Shown here in pieces: positions 17,807 through 29,165 of a stretch of 64,000 nucleotides of DNA. This DNA is from Halomonas nitroreducens (GTDB lineage Bacteria > Pseudomonadota > Gammaproteobacteria > Pseudomonadales > Halomonadaceae). The notes beneath the pieces are model-generated. The model saw nothing but the letters and a program-made list of their open reading frames with translations, ran no database searches and was not told the origin of the DNA. The first letter of the stretch is position 1, and every line of letters begins with the position of its first letter. The position numbers and the translations under genes are program-made. The DNA lies in the NCBI RefSeq assembly GCF_003966155.1, contig NZ_RXNS01000016.1, positions 1 through 64,000 of the forward strand, written 5' to 3'.

Positions 17807-19975
17807 TCAAGCGCCCTGGCCGGCCTGGATGGCGGTCAGGGCGATGGTATAGACGATATCGTCGACCAGGGCCCCGCGGGAGAGGTCGTTCACCGGCTTG
17901 TTCAGGCCCTGCAGCATGGGGCCGACGCTGACCACCCGGGCGCTGCGCTGTACCGCCTTGTAGGTGGTGTTGCCGGTATTGAGATCGGGGAACACGAACA
18001 CCGTGGCGCGACCGGCCACCGGGGACCCCGGCGCCTTCTGGCGGCCGACGCTTTCGATGGCGGCGGCGTCATATTGCAGCGGACCGTCGATCAGCAGATC
18101 CGGGGCACGCTGCCGGGCCAGCTGGGTGGCCCGGCGCACCTTCTCGACGTCGACGCCCCTGCCGGACTCGCCGGTGGAATAGCTGAGCATGGCGACCCGG
18201 GGTTCGATGCCGAAGGCGGCAGCGGAGCGCGCGCTCTGCACGGCGATCTCCGCCAGGGCCTCGGCGTCGGGGTCGGGGTTCACCGCACAGTCGCCGTAGA
18301 CCACCACCTGGTCCGGCAGCAGCATGAAGAACACTGACGAGACCAGCGAATACCCGGGGGCCATCTTGATCAGCTGGAAGGCGGGCCGGACGGTATTGGC
18401 GGTGGTATGCACCGCACCCGACACCAGCCCGTCCACCTTGCCCTCGGCGAGCATCATGGTGCCCAGTACCACGTTGTCATGGAGCTGGGATTCCGCGGTC
18501 AGGGCGTTGAGCCGTCCCTGGCGGCGGGCGACCATCGGCTTGACGTAGCGCAGGCGGATGCCGTCCGGGTCGATGATCTCCAGCGCCTCGGGCAGTTCCA
18601 GACCGCGCTGGCGGGCTACCTCGGCGATCGCCTCGCGCTGGCCGAGCAGCACGCAGTCGGCGATGCCGCGGCGCTGGCAGACGATGGCGGCCTCCACGGT
18701 GCGCGGCTCGTCCCCCTCGGGCAGCACGATGCGCCGCGGGACCCGCTGCGCCATGCGCACCAGCCGGTGACGGAAGGCCGCCGGGGACAGCCGATGGGGG
18801 AACCCCTGGCTCAGTGTCTGGCGGAGCCAGTCGAGGTCCAGGTGGTCGGCGACGAAGCGCGTCACCTGCTCGGCCCGCTCGGGATCGTCCCGGGGGATGT
18901 CACGACTCATCTGGTCCAGTCGACGGGCCGTGGTATAGCTGTCGCTGTCCACGGCGAGCACCGGCAGGCCGGTCTGCAGGGCCGGGCGGCAGAAGTCGAT
19001 CATCGCTGACGCGGGGGGCTCGCCATGGGTCAGCAAGAGCCCGGCCAGGCGGACCCCGTTCATGGTGGCTACCGCCGTCGCCAGCAGGGTGTCATCGCGA
19101 TCTGCGGGGGTGACGATCAACCGCCCCGGCTGGAAGGCATGCAGCGAATGCGCCGCACTGCGGGCACACAGGCTGGTGCCCAGCACCCGACGTGTCGCGG
19201 CTTCGCCCTCGTGGAGGAAGCGCGCATCCAGGGCGCGGGCGACGTCCAGGATCCGCGGGGCACTCAGAGCGGCGTGATAGGGGACCGCCGCGATCAGCGG
19301 TGGCGACTCGGCGTCGAGACTGGCCAGGCGCTGTCGCCAGGTCGCGAGGATGGCCGGGGCCCGATGGGCCGAGGCCTCCGGCGGTTCGGCGGCGGCCTGT
19401 TCCTGGGAGGGCAGGCGCATCAGCATGCAGCCCAGGATGCGTCGCGCCCCGTCACCGTCGAAGGTCTGGGCATGCATGTCCAGCTGCTCGGCCAGGGTCT
19501 GGGGATCGACCGGGTCGCCATTGGCGACCAGGATGATGCGTGCATCCAGGGCGTGGGCCAGCTGGGCGTTGAGCCGGGTGGCATAGCTGCTATGCAGGCT
19601 GGGGGCCAACCCCTCCACCAGGATCAGCTCGGCGGGCTCGCCCTCCGTCGGGGCGGCCAGTTCGGCGTGGCGCGCCACGGCATGTTCCATGAGGTCGTCG
19701 AGCCGGTCCTCGCGCAGCAGTCGCTCGAGCTCCGGCTGGGGTAGGGGCAATGGCGGCGTCAGGCCCAGGGTACTGGCCACCAGGGACGAGGAGCGGTCCG
19801 GTCCCTCCCCGTTGAGGTCGTCCTGACGGAAGGGCTTCATGAAGCCGATACGCAGGCCCAGGGTGTCCAGGGCGCGCAGCAGGCCGAGACAGGCCGAGGT
19901 CAGGCCCACGCCGGCATCAGTGGGCACGACCAGCAGGGTCCGGGGCTCAGTGGCCGGGGTGTCGACAGGGCTCAT
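17807..19975 (-). CDS. pta: Phosphate acetyltransferase, long form
   Basis: The 722-residue protein has three parts: an N-terminal P-loop-like domain ([23 protein letters not shown]), a central DRTGG domain ([12 protein letters not shown]), and the C-terminal catalytic PTA domain from about residue 390 ([57 protein letters not shown]). It interconverts acetyl phosphate and acetyl-CoA and would also take acetyl phosphate made by Xsc. Length is close to E. coli Pta (714). It overlaps ackA by four bases and is downstream of it in one operon. Confidence 0.95.
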   Translation of the reverse strand: MSPVDTPATEPRTLLVVPTDAGVGLTSACLGLLRALDTLGLRIGFMKPFRQDDLNGEGPDRSSSLVASTLGLTPPLPLPQPELERLLREDRLDDLMEHAVARHAELAAPTEGEPAELILVEGLAPSLHSSYATRLNAQLAHALDARIILVANGDPVDPQTLAEQLDMHAQTFDGDGARRILGCMLMRLPSQEQAAAEPPEASAHRAPAILATWRQRLASLDAESPPLIAAVPYHAALSAPRILDVARALDARFLHEGEAATRRVLGTSLCARSAAHSLHAFQPGRLIVTPADRDDTLLATAVATMNGVRLAGLLLTHGEPPASAMIDFCRPALQTGLPVLAVDSDSYTTARRLDQMSRDIPRDDPERAEQVTRFVADHLDLDWLRQTLSQGFPHRLSPAAFRHRLVRMAQRVPRRIVLPEGDEPRTVEAAIVCQRRGIADCVLLGQREAIAEVARQRGLELPEALEIIDPDGIRLRYVKPMVARRQGRLNALTAESQLHDNVVLGTMMLAEGKVDGLVSGAVHTTANTVRPAFQLIKMAPGYSLVSSVFFMLLPDQVVVYGDCAVNPDPDAEALAEIAVQSARSAAAFGIEPRVAMLSYSTGESGRGVDVEKVRRATQLARQRAPDLLIDGPLQYDAAAIESVGRQKAPGSPVAGRATVFVFPDLNTGNTTYKAVQRSARVVSVGPMLQGLNKPVNDLSRGALVDDIVYTIALTAIQAGQGA

Positions 19976-21156
19976 GGGCAGGGGGTCTCCAGCAATCGGC
20001 GGGTTTCCGCGGCGATGTGCGCCTCCTCGTCGGTAGGGATGACCCAGATCTGGGGATGGGACCCGCCGGCATCGACGCGGCCTTCCTGACCCGCCACGGT
20101 CCGGGCGTTGGCCGTGGCCGAGAGGCGCAGCCCGAAGTGAGGCAACTGGTCGATCACTCGGGCGCGGATGGCGGCGGCATTCTCGCCGATGCCGCCGGTG
20201 AAGACGATGCCGTCCAGGCGGGGCAGGGCGCAGGTGAGGGCGGCCAGGGATTTGGCGAGGCGGTAGCAGAACACCTCGATGGCCAGGGTGGCGCCGGCGT
20301 GGTGCTCCGCGGCGGCCTGCTCGAGGCGGCGCATGTCATTGGACAGGCCGGACAAGCCGAGCAGGCCGCTCTCCTTGTTGAGCAGGGTGTCGATGCGCTC
20401 CAGCGACCAGCCCAGCCGGCGCGACAGGTGGGCGTGCAGCCCCGGGTCGACATCGCCGCTGCGAGTCCCCATCACCAGGCCTTCGAGGGGGGTCAGCCCC
20501 ATGCTGGTGTCGACGCTGCGGCCTTGCCAGATCGCACAGGTGGAGCAGCCGTTGCCCAGGTGGGCGATCAGCCAGCCCCCGTGGGGGCGGTCGCTCAGCC
20601 GGTCGACGCGGCGGCTGACATAGGCATGACTGCTGCCGTGGAACCCGTAGCGGCGGATCCCCTGGTTGCGATAGAGGGCCTCGGGAAGGGCATAGCGATA
20701 GGCCCGGGGCGGCAGGGTCTGGTGGAAGGCGGTGTCGAACACCGCCACCTGAGGCAGCACCGGGAACAGCCGTCGGGTGGCGGCAACGCCCTCGAGGTTG
20801 GCGGGGTTGTGCAGCGGCGCCAGCTCGCTGATCGTCTCGAGGCCGCGCAGCACCGTGTCGTCCAGCAGGGTCGCGTCGCTGAAGCGCTCGCCGCCATGAA
20901 CGATGCGGTGGCCCACGGCGACCGGCGACAGTCCCTCCAGCTGCTCCTGGATGGCCGACATGGCCTCGTGATACCCGGCTCCGTTCAGGGCGCGGGAAAC
21001 GCGCTGGCCCCGGCGGTCGGTGCCCGTGAGGCGGGCATCCACGGCGCCCAGCCGTTCCACCAGGCCAGCCAGGCGAGGCGCCTGGGGGGCGCTCGGAACC
21101 AGCGCGTACTTGATCGACGACGAGCCACAGTTGATCACCAGTACCGGGTCTTGCAT
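19972..21156 (-). CDS. ackA: Acetate kinase
   Basis: The 394-residue protein has the ASKHA-fold motifs of Ack[17 protein letters not shown] at the N-terminus, [50 protein letters not shown] and [15 protein letters not shown]. It makes acetate and ATP from acetyl phosphate. The start at 21156 (MQDPVLV) has an AGGAAG site upstream; a longer in-frame version from 21219 adds 21 residues without family similarity. It heads the ackA-pta operon with a four-base overlap. Confidence 0.95.
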   Translation of the reverse strand: MQDPVLVINCGSSSIKYALVPSAPQAPRLAGLVERLGAVDARLTGTDRRGQRVSRALNGAGYHEAMSAIQEQLEGLSPVAVGHRIVHGGERFSDATLLDDTVLRGLETISELAPLHNPANLEGVAATRRLFPVLPQVAVFDTAFHQTLPPRAYRYALPEALYRNQGIRRYGFHGSSHAYVSRRVDRLSDRPHGGWLIAHLGNGCSTCAIWQGRSVDTSMGLTPLEGLVMGTRSGDVDPGLHAHLSRRLGWSLERIDTLLNKESGLLGLSGLSNDMRRLEQAAAEHHAGATLAIEVFCYRLAKSLAALTCALPRLDGIVFTGGIGENAAAIRARVIDQLPHFGLRLSATANARTVAGQEGRVDAGGSHPQIWVIPTDEEAHIAAETRRLLETPCP

Positions 21157-21361
21157 GCCGCTTCCTGTCGTGTCCGGGGCCGTCCTGGCGGCGGGCGGCC
21201 GAGGTCTCGAATCTACCATGGAGAGGGACTTCCCGCAGTGACCGCGACGGGCGTCCCGCTTTCCCCCTGATATCGATCAAGGCAGCATGGCGGGTTGCCC
21301 TGCCTTGTACCAGACTGTCATAGGCGATGGGGAAACATCGTTTCCCGACGGGAGGAGAATC

Positions 21362-21874
21362 ATGAACAGAGTGGCGATTCCTGTGGTGTCCGCGGTCTGT
21401 CTGTTCGCCGCGACGGCCGTCCATGCCCAGGGCGGACCGATGATGTACCAGCCGAGCCCCTACCTCGGCGCCGATGCCCTGTTCTGGCAGCTGGATCCCG
21501 AAGGCCGGGGCGGGGATTTCGACAGTACCGGCCTGCGCGTGCGGGCGGGGGTGGCCTTCAACGATTACTTCGCCCTCGAAGGCCACCTGGGCACCGGCGG
21601 CTCGGATGGCCCGGTGGACCTCGACTACCTGGCCGGCGGCTACGCCAAGGGCATGCTGCCGGTCACGCCGCAATTCCGGATCTTCGGCCTGCTGGGTGCC
21701 ACCGAGGTCGAGTTCGACGGTACGGACGACTCCGAGAGTGACCTCTCCTATGGCGGCGGGGCCAGCTATGCCGTGATGCCCAACCTCTCGGTGGATGCCG
21801 ACTACATGCGCTATCTGGAGGAGTCGAGGTTCGACTTCGAAGCGGTCAGCGTCGGGGCCACCTACCACTTCTGA
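21362..21874 (+). CDS. Small outer-membrane beta-barrel protein
   Basis: The 170-residue protein has a Sec signal peptide (MNRVAIPVVSAVCLFAATA, cut after VHA) and alternating beta strands such as YLGADALFWQL, LRVRAGVAFNDYFALEGHLG and SVGATYHF, ending in Phe as outer-membrane barrels do for BAM recognition. It resembles the OmpA/OmpW-size eight-stranded barrels of the 'outer membrane beta-barrel' class. No specific function is visible. GGGAGGAG lies upstream of the ATG, and a strong hairpin follows the stop. Confidence 0.8.
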   Translation: MNRVAIPVVSAVCLFAATAVHAQGGPMMYQPSPYLGADALFWQLDPEGRGGDFDSTGLRVRAGVAFNDYFALEGHLGTGGSDGPVDLDYLAGGYAKGMLPVTPQFRIFGLLGATEVEFDGTDDSESDLSYGGGASYAVMPNLSVDADYMRYLEESRFDFEAVSVGATYHF

Positions 21875-21905
21875 TTGCGATCCGCACCACAGGGCGCACC
21901 AATGC

Positions 21906-21935
21906 GACGCCCCCGCCGGTCACGGCGGGGGCGTC
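21906..21935. terminator. Perfect GC-rich hairpin after the beta-barrel gene
   Basis: GACGCCCCCGCCG at 21906-21918 pairs with CGGCGGGGGCGTC at 21923-21935 around a GTCA loop. This is a 13-bp perfect stem without a T-tract, 32 bases after the stop codon. Confidence 0.65.
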
Positions 21936-22121
21936 GTGCGTCGTGGCGGGGCAGGGCGCCAGGCGTCGCGACGTCTGGGTACGCGTACGGGCACGGGGCG
22001 CCATCCCAGCGGACGGCGCCGCCCCGAACGGCCATGGGCGGAGGCACTGCGGGGGCTGGCGCCCAACCTGGCACGTGCCGTGCAGGGCATAGCCTGTAAC
22101 CGGGACACACAAGGTGATGCC

Positions 22122-23033
22122 ATGCCCCCCGACTGGATGTTCCCCGAGGATGCACCGTCCTCGCGACTGCTCTTCACCGACCTCGACGGTTCCCTGCTCG
22201 ACCACCAGAGTTACGACTGGTCGCCGGCCGCCCCCTGGCTGGAACACCTGGCGGCATTCGGGGTGCCGGTCATCCCGGTGAGCAGCAAGACCCGCAGCGA
22301 GCTGCTGCCACTGCGCCGGACTCTGGGGCTGACGGCCTCGCCCTTCGTCGCCGAGAACGGCGCGGTGGTGGGCCTGCCGCCTGCCTGGTGCCATGCTCGG
22401 CTGGAACGCACGCCGGGCCCCGATGGCCTGGTGATCCGTACCCTGGGGGTCGACATCGGCTTTATCCGTCAGCGCCTGTCGGTATGGCGGGAACGACTGG
22501 GCGTGCGCTTCACGGCGATGAGCGAGATGGCGCTCGACGCGCTGGTCGCCTTCACCGGCCTGGACGAGCACGAGGCGGGCCAGGCCAGGAAGCGCGAGGG
22601 CAGCGAGCCCCTGGTCTGGGAGGACACGGACGCGTCCCTGGCTGCGTTCCGGGAGGGGCTCGCCGGCGACGGCCTGCGCCTGGTGCGGGGCGGGCACTTC
22701 TGGCATGTCACCGGCGAGGTCGACAAGGGCAGTGCCCTGACCTGGCTGGTGGACCGCCTCGAGGCGCTGCGCGGCGTGCGTTCCCTGACCCTGGCGCTGG
22801 GCGACGGCCCCAGCGATATCGCCATGCTCGAGGCGGTGGACCAGGCGGTGGTGATCCGTGGCTGCCATGGCCTCGAGGTCACCCCGCGTCAGCCGGTGCT
22901 CTATCGCAGCCGCGCCCGGGGCCCCGCCGGCTGGGCCGAGGGGGTGGCTCACTGGTGGGGGCGAGGCGAACGTCGGTCGCGGCCGGCGTTGAGCCGCACT
23001 GACCCGGCGGCCACGGGGAGGCGTCCGGCATAA
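22122..23033 (+). CDS. HAD-superfamily phosphatase, mannosyl-3-phosphoglycerate phosphatase-like
   Basis: The 303-residue protein has HAD motif I (LLFTDLDGSLLDHQSY), motif II (VIPVSSKTRSEL), a PFVAENGAVV segment and motif IV (LALGDGPSDIAMLEAVD). These are the marks of the Cof-type MPGP subfamily, which dephosphorylates mannosyl- or glucosyl-3-phosphoglycerate to compatible solutes. In a halophile such a solute role is plausible. No matching synthase is adjacent, so the substrate is uncertain. Start at 22122 follows AAGGTGA; the last 25 residues are Arg/Pro-rich and may be a poorly conserved tail. Confidence 0.75.
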   Translation: MPPDWMFPEDAPSSRLLFTDLDGSLLDHQSYDWSPAAPWLEHLAAFGVPVIPVSSKTRSELLPLRRTLGLTASPFVAENGAVVGLPPAWCHARLERTPGPDGLVIRTLGVDIGFIRQRLSVWRERLGVRFTAMSEMALDALVAFTGLDEHEAGQARKREGSEPLVWEDTDASLAAFREGLAGDGLRLVRGGHFWHVTGEVDKGSALTWLVDRLEALRGVRSLTLALGDGPSDIAMLEAVDQAVVIRGCHGLEVTPRQPVLYRSRARGPAGWAEGVAHWWGRGERRSRPALSRTDPAATGRRPA

Positions 23034-23346
23034 GCGACCTCCATCAGAAGGGGCATCACCGACTGCCACAACCTGCCCCGCCGAGCCCTCGAGGCCGATC
23101 ACCACCGCCGACAGGTAGGGCGACCCGCTGAGCTCCTCGACGCTGTTGGCCAGTGCCGGCCCCTCCCGCTCGGAGAGCGGCGAGGGCCGGATAAGGCTCA
23201 TGGGCCGCCGCCGGGAGGGCACCTTGACCAGCAGGGTCGAGCTGCGTGGGGCATGGGGGGCCGCCGCGTGAGGCACTTTCCCTGACCACGCAGGGGACGT
23301 CCCAGCGGGCATACGGCGGCGGGAGACGCCCTCCCGCCGCGGGGCC
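23034..23346. other. Gene-free stretch between the HAD phosphatase and thiC
   Basis: These 313 bases hold no gene that I can support. Long open frames on the minus strand run through here only because of high GC. The sole clear structure is the hairpin at 23316-23340, next to the thiC stop. Confidence 0.5.
23316..23340 (-). terminator. Hairpin after thiC
   Basis: GCGGCGGGAG at 23316-23325 pairs with CTCCCGCCGC at 23331-23340 around ACGCC. It lies six bases beyond the thiC stop codon in the direction of thiC transcription. No T-tract. Confidence 0.6.
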
Positions 23347-25446
<2,100 letters not shown>

Positions 25447-25539
25447 GCGTGGTGGAGCCTGGGCTCCGGTCCTTCCTTGGTAACGGTCATCGGCCGGCGC
25501 GACCAGCGCCAACCGCGCGGAAGCAATGGGACCAGCCCG

Positions 25540-26208
25540 CTACAGCGAGCGATCCAGGCCCATCTGCCAGAAGTCGATCTCGAGCCGGGTGGCATCGCGG
25601 AAGATGGTCGCCAGGCGCGCGAAGCGCTCCGGCGTGACCTCGGCCAGCCGGGCATCGAGCCAGGCCCGCTCGTCGTGCATGGCGGCCTGGAAGGCGTCGC
25701 CCTCGTACATGGCGATCCAGGCCTCATAGGGGTTGGCCGCGCCGCGCACCGTGAAGGGCTGAGCGTTCAGCCAGGCCGCGATCTCGCCGTAGCCGATCAG
25801 GCAGGGGGCCAGCGCCACGTGCAGGTCGAGCAGGTCGCCGCGACTGCCGGTATCGAGCACGTAGCGGGTATAGGCGAGGGTGGCCCGGGCCTCGGGAAGC
25901 CGGGCCAGGTCGTCCTCGCCGATGCCCCACTCGTGGCAGTAGCCGACATGCAGGTCGAGTTCCACGTCGAGGATGGTCTTCAGGCCCTCGAAGGCATGGC
26001 GCAGCTCGGCCAGGGTCTGGCTCTTGTAAGCGGCCAGGGCGTAGGCCCGGGAGAAATGCACCAGGAACAGGTAGTCCTGCTCCAGGTAGTGGCGGAAGGC
26101 GTCCTCGTCGAGTCGGCCGGCACCCAGGGCGCGCACGAAGTCATGTTCGAGGTAGGCGCGCCAGTCCTGCTGGCAGGCGTCGGTCAGGTCGCTGAAGCGG
26201 TAGCCCAT
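25540..26208 (-). CDS. tenA: TenA-family thiaminase II / aminopyrimidine aminohydrolase
   Basis: The 222-residue all-helical protein has the TenA pattern: HDFVRALGAGRLDEDAFRHYLEQDYLFL at the start, ELDLHVGYCHEWG in the middle, the catalytic cysteine in LHVALAPCLIGYGEI, and the C-terminal RLEIDFWQMG with the conserved Glu. TenA salvages pyrimidines from degraded thiamine by hydrolysing the aminomethyl group. It has its own TPP riboswitch upstream (26302-26440), and thiC with a second one follows 94 bases downstream of its stop, on the same strand. Ribosome site CGGAGG precedes the ATG. Confidence 0.92.
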   Translation of the reverse strand: MGYRFSDLTDACQQDWRAYLEHDFVRALGAGRLDEDAFRHYLEQDYLFLVHFSRAYALAAYKSQTLAELRHAFEGLKTILDVELDLHVGYCHEWGIGEDDLARLPEARATLAYTRYVLDTGSRGDLLDLHVALAPCLIGYGEIAAWLNAQPFTVRGAANPYEAWIAMYEGDAFQAAMHDERAWLDARLAEVTPERFARLATIFRDATRLEIDFWQMGLDRSL

Positions 26209-26212
26209 CTTG

Positions 26213-26238
26213 CCTCCGATACGGTCGGGATCCGGAGG
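26213..26238 (-). promoter_or_regulatory. Hairpin that can mask the tenA ribosome site
   Basis: The tenA ribosome site CGGAGG (complement of 26213-26218) is exactly complementary to CCTCCG (complement of 26233-26238) 14 bases upstream in the leader. The pair could form a small hairpin that hides the site and act as the expression platform of the riboswitch further upstream. Confidence 0.5.
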
Positions 26239-26301
26239 ACGGGCGAAGCGGGAGACGGGGGGAGGGCCGGACGGAAAGGAGGCGCGCCGGCTCCACCGCC
26301 T

Positions 26302-26440
26302 GATTCCCTACGCCGGTTCACGTGCGGGCCCGCGGCCACGCACCCACCCGGATCAGGTTCCACGGGATCGGCTCTGGGCCCTCTCGTTTCGAGCACGAGC
26401 CTGCGCCATCTCAGCCGGTTCCACCGGCACCCCGTCAAGC
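26302..26440 (-). ncRNA. TPP riboswitch (THI element) upstream of tenA
   Basis: On the minus strand the order is GACGGGGTGCCGGTGG, CCGGCTGAGATGG (complement of about 26406-26418), CCCGTGGAACCTGATCCGG (complement of 26350-26366) and CCGGCGTAGGGA (complement of 26305-26316), the TPP aptamer core with an enlarged variable P3 arm between CTGAGAT and CCCGTGGAACC. It lies about 95 bases ahead of the tenA start. Confidence 0.95.
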
Positions 26441-26474
26441 GAGTGGGGCCAGTCTAGCAGCTTGGGTGGGCAAT

Positions 26475-26512
26475 GCCAGCCCCGGCAGGACAGCGGTCCC
26501 GCCGGGGCTGGC
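26475..26512 (-). terminator. Hairpin after the lpxL-like gene
   Basis: GCCAGCCCCGGC at 26475-26486 pairs perfectly with GCCGGGGCTGGC at 26501-26512 around a 14-base loop. It follows the acyltransferase stop by 28 bases on the minus strand and insulates the tenA riboswitch transcript from upstream read-through. No T-tract. Confidence 0.6.
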
Positions 26513-26540
26513 GTGCAGCCGGTCAGTGGCGCAGCAGGGC

Positions 26541-27470
26541 TCAGTAGAGGCGGAAGCGCTTCCAGTCGGTGCGTCCTGCCTCGCGCTCGGGGACCTTGCG
26601 ATAGCGCTTGTATTCCCACTGGTACTGGGCCGGGTCCAGGGCGATGGCCGCCTGCACGCTGGCGTTGACGCCGGCGGCGGAAGTGGCCTCGTCGGCGTCG
26701 TAGACCCGCGGGTCGGCGGCCAGGAAGTGCAGGGCGAAGCCGCGCCCGGGCAGGCGCCGGGCGACGCCGGTGACCACCCGGGCCTCGGTGCGCGCGACCA
26801 GCTTGGGCAGCAGGGTGGCGGTGTAGGCCGGGCGACCAAAGAAGGGCGCGAAGACCCCGCTGCCCCAGTCCGGCTCCTGGTCGGGAAGGATGCCCACCGC
26901 CTCGCAGCCCTTCAGCGCCTTGAGCAGGGCCGCCACGCCACGGGGATTGGTGGGCACCAGGCGGGCTCCCTGGCGCTCGCGGCCCTGGCGGGTCACCGGG
27001 TCCAGGGCCGCGAGCTTGGGCGGCTCGTACATGGCGGTGAAGGGGAAGTGGCTCGACAGCCAGAAATTGAGGATTTCCCAGTTGCCGAAATGCGGGGCCA
27101 GAACGATCACGCCGCGGCCCTCGGCGCGCGCCTCGTCGAGCAGCTCGCGGCCGTGGACCTCGAGGATCGAGGCCGCGACGCGTTGCGGGTCACCCATCCA
27201 GGCAAAGCCCAGCTCGAGCATGGTGGCGCTGGAATGGGTCAGGCTGTCCCGGGCCAGGCGCCGGCGCTGGGTCTCGTCCAGCGCGGGGTAGGCCTGGGCC
27301 AGGTTGACCCGGGTGACCCGTCGCTCCCGGGGGCTGATGGCCTGGACGAGGGGGCCGGCGAGGCGGGCCAGCCGCCACAACGGGGCCGGCCGCCAGGCGG
27401 ACAGCCAGTGCCACAGGGTGACGACGGCGCGAGCCTGATGGCGGCCGGCCTTGGTCTGCGTTGCTGCCAT
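26541..27470 (-). CDS. Lipid A biosynthesis acyltransferase, LpxL/HtrB family
   Basis: The 309-residue protein carries the LABLAT-family catalytic motif VIVLAPHFGNWE (His127-x4-Glu132), a TMYEPPK segment and the VGILPDQEPDWGSGVFAPFFGRPA region. These enzymes add secondary acyl chains to lipid A at the inner membrane. The N-terminus (ARAVVTLWHWLSAWRPAPLWRLARLAG) is the usual membrane anchor. It ends a two-gene unit: the DUF4870-like gene stops four bases upstream of its ATG. Whether it adds the first (LpxL) or second (LpxM) chain cannot be told here. Confidence 0.88.
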   Translation of the reverse strand: MAATQTKAGRHQARAVVTLWHWLSAWRPAPLWRLARLAGPLVQAISPRERRVTRVNLAQAYPALDETQRRRLARDSLTHSSATMLELGFAWMGDPQRVAASILEVHGRELLDEARAEGRGVIVLAPHFGNWEILNFWLSSHFPFTAMYEPPKLAALDPVTRQGRERQGARLVPTNPRGVAALLKALKGCEAVGILPDQEPDWGSGVFAPFFGRPAYTATLLPKLVARTEARVVTGVARRLPGRGFALHFLAADPRVYDADEATSAAGVNASVQAAIALDPAQYQWEYKRYRKVPEREAGRTDWKRFRLY

Positions 27471-27474
27471 GGCC

Positions 27475-27855
27475 TCAGACCAGCCAGGTGTCCGGGTTGT
27501 CCGGGGCGCGCTTCTCCTGCAGGCCCTTGAAGCCCTTGACGCAGCGGATGATCAGCCACACGGCCAGGGCGACCAGCAGCGGGAAGCCGATCACGATCAG
27601 GGTGAGCAGGGCGGCGACGGCGCCGTAGAGCAGGCCGATCCAGAAGGTGCGGATCTGGTAGCGATAGTGCTCGTCCAGCCACTCCGGCCCCTTGCCGCGG
27701 TAGACATAGGCGATCACCACGCCCACCAGGGAGGTGAAGCCCACCACGAAGCTGGCCAGGTAGAGGGCATAGATCACCATGGCCATGGTGGTGTCGGGCG
27801 ACGGGTTGGACTCGGCGACCACGGGATCGCGATGGTCGGTCTGGTTCTCGTTCAT
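27475..27855 (-). CDS. Small membrane protein, DUF4870-like
   Basis: The 126-residue protein has a polar N-terminus and three membrane helices (MVIYALYLASFVVGFTSLVG, IRTFWIGLLYGAVAALLTLI, FPLLVALAVWLIIRCVKGF). The stretch YRGKGPEWLDEHYRYQIRTFWI between the first and second helix matches what I know of DUF4870/YjgN-like proteins of proteobacteria. Function unknown. I start at 27855 (MNENQTDHR), with AAGGAC upstream; a longer reading from 27927 is less likely. It sits four bases before the lpxL-like gene and is probably co-transcribed. Confidence 0.7.
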   Translation of the reverse strand: MNENQTDHRDPVVAESNPSPDTTMAMVIYALYLASFVVGFTSLVGVVIAYVYRGKGPEWLDEHYRYQIRTFWIGLLYGAVAALLTLIVIGFPLLVALAVWLIIRCVKGFKGLQEKRAPDNPDTWLV

Positions 27856-27939
27856 CGGTCGTCCTTGAGGGTGATGGAGCGGGACAGCGACTTGCCACAT
27901 GATACCCGCTGAGGGGCATGATGCCACCGAGGCGGCAGG

Positions 27940-28320
27940 TCAGCGCACGGGACGACTGATCTCCAGCAGGTTGCCGTCCGGGTCGCGCAGGTAGAGGGAC
28001 TCGAGCTCGCCATGAGCGCCCTGGCGGGTCACCGGTCCCAGTTCCACCTCGACGGACAGGGCCTCCAGGTGCCGGCGGACCTCGTCGAGGGGCAGCCGGC
28101 TGCGCAGGCACAGGTCGAGGCTGCCCGGCGTCGGCGTGGCGGCCCGGGGCTGGATGTCGGTGGCGGTCCAGTGCAGGCGCAGGGCCATGTCCCCGAGCAT
28201 CAGGTCGACGCGTTCCTGGTCCCGGTAGCGCACGTCGAGGCCCAGCACCCGGGTATAGAAGTCCACGGCGCGGGATATGTCGGTCACGGTAATGACCAAA
28301 TGGTCCAGACCTGACAGCAT
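27940..28320 (-). CDS. VOC-family (glyoxalase/bleomycin-resistance fold) protein
   Basis: The 126-residue protein starts LDHLVITVTDISRAVDFYTRVLGLDV and ends ESLYLRDPDGNLLEISRP, the paired beta-alpha-beta-beta-beta modules of the vicinal oxygen chelate fold. Metal ligands are probably His near position 7, His53 region and the Glu in LLEIS. Substrate is unknown; related proteins include fosfomycin-resistance and dioxygenase-type members. It diverges from the methyltransferase at 28361 with a 40-base gap. Confidence 0.8.
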   Translation of the reverse strand: MLSGLDHLVITVTDISRAVDFYTRVLGLDVRYRDQERVDLMLGDMALRLHWTATDIQPRAATPTPGSLDLCLRSRLPLDEVRRHLEALSVEVELGPVTRQGAHGELESLYLRDPDGNLLEISRPVR

Positions 28321-28360
28321 GGATGTCTCCTTGGAAGAGTGATCTGGTTCAGAGAATACG

Positions 28361-28999
28361 ATGATGCAGTCCTGTCCGCTATGCGCATCCCCCGAGACCG
28401 CCCCCTACCACCGCGATGCGCGGCGCGACTACCTGGCCTGCCGGGAATGCGCGCTGGTCTTCGTGCCTTCCCACCAGCGCCTCGCGCCGGCCGACGAGAA
28501 GGCGGTCTACGACCGGCACCAGAACTCCCCGGACGATGCCGGCTACCGGCGCTTCCTGTCGAGGCTCTTCGCGCCCCTGGTTGCCCGGCTGGGGCCCGGG
28601 GCCCGGGGGCTCGATTTCGGTGCCGGTCCCGGCCCCACCCTCTCGGTGATGTTCGAGGAGGCCGGCCATCCCATGGCGATCTACGATCCTTTCTACGCGC
28701 CCGACCCGGGGGTGCTCGAGCATCGCTACGACTTTATTACCGCCACCGAGGTGGTCGAGCACCTCTACGCCCCCGGCCGCGAACTCGAGCGGCTGGCCGG
28801 TCGCCTGGCCCCGGGGGGCTGGCTGGGGCTGATGACCAAGCGGGTCGATACTCCCGAGGCCTTCGCCGGCTGGCACTACATCCTCGATCCCACCCATGTG
28901 TGCTTCTTCAGCGAGGCCACCTTTAGCTGGCTCGCCAGGCGTCTCGACATGCACGTGCTCTTTCCCGCCAGCGACGTCGTATTGCTGCAGCGTCGATGA
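28361..28999 (+). CDS. SAM-dependent methyltransferase with N-terminal zinc ribbon
   Basis: The 212-residue protein begins with two Cys pairs (CPLCASPETAPYHRDARRDY, then CRECALVF), a small zinc ribbon, followed by a class I methyltransferase fold (GLDFGAGPGPTLSVMFEEAGH, DFITATEVVEHLYAPGRELE, GWLGLMTKRVDTPEAF, HYILDPTHVCFFSEATF). The DPTHV motif is typical of small bacterial methyltransferases of the Methyltransf_23 type. Target unknown. A perfect 25-base palindrome lies just after the stop, in front of the MFS gene. Confidence 0.8.
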   Translation: MMQSCPLCASPETAPYHRDARRDYLACRECALVFVPSHQRLAPADEKAVYDRHQNSPDDAGYRRFLSRLFAPLVARLGPGARGLDFGAGPGPTLSVMFEEAGHPMAIYDPFYAPDPGVLEHRYDFITATEVVEHLYAPGRELERLAGRLAPGGWLGLMTKRVDTPEAFAGWHYILDPTHVCFFSEATFSWLARRLDMHVLFPASDVVLLQRR

Positions 29000-29008
29000 T
29001 CGATCAAG

Positions 29009-29033
29009 TTTCGATAACATGCCGTTATCGAAA
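29009..29033. promoter_or_regulatory. Perfect 10-bp inverted repeat ahead of the MFS gene
   Basis: TTTCGATAAC at 29009-29018 and GTTATCGAAA at 29024-29033 are exact reverse complements around ATGCC. AT-richness, 25-base length and an A-rich flank (not a T-tract) fit a dimeric repressor site better than a terminator. It lies between the methyltransferase stop and the MFS start at 29166. Confidence 0.5.
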
Positions 29034-29165
29034 GAAAAAAACTCCTTGCGCCAGAGTGTGGGGGGATTGGCGGCGACCGGCGCCGAGCGTATATTCGGGC
29101 GCAGAATCTTCTCCCTGCGCGGCTGCGGCGGCGCGCGTCACATGGTCCGTCGCGAGGTTCCGCTG

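Noticed and set aside
21846..23312. Minus-strand frame across the HAD phosphatase and the 23.0-23.3 kb gap
   Set aside because: The part in the gap shows no family resemblance and no ribosome site; the rest is a shadow of the phosphatase gene.
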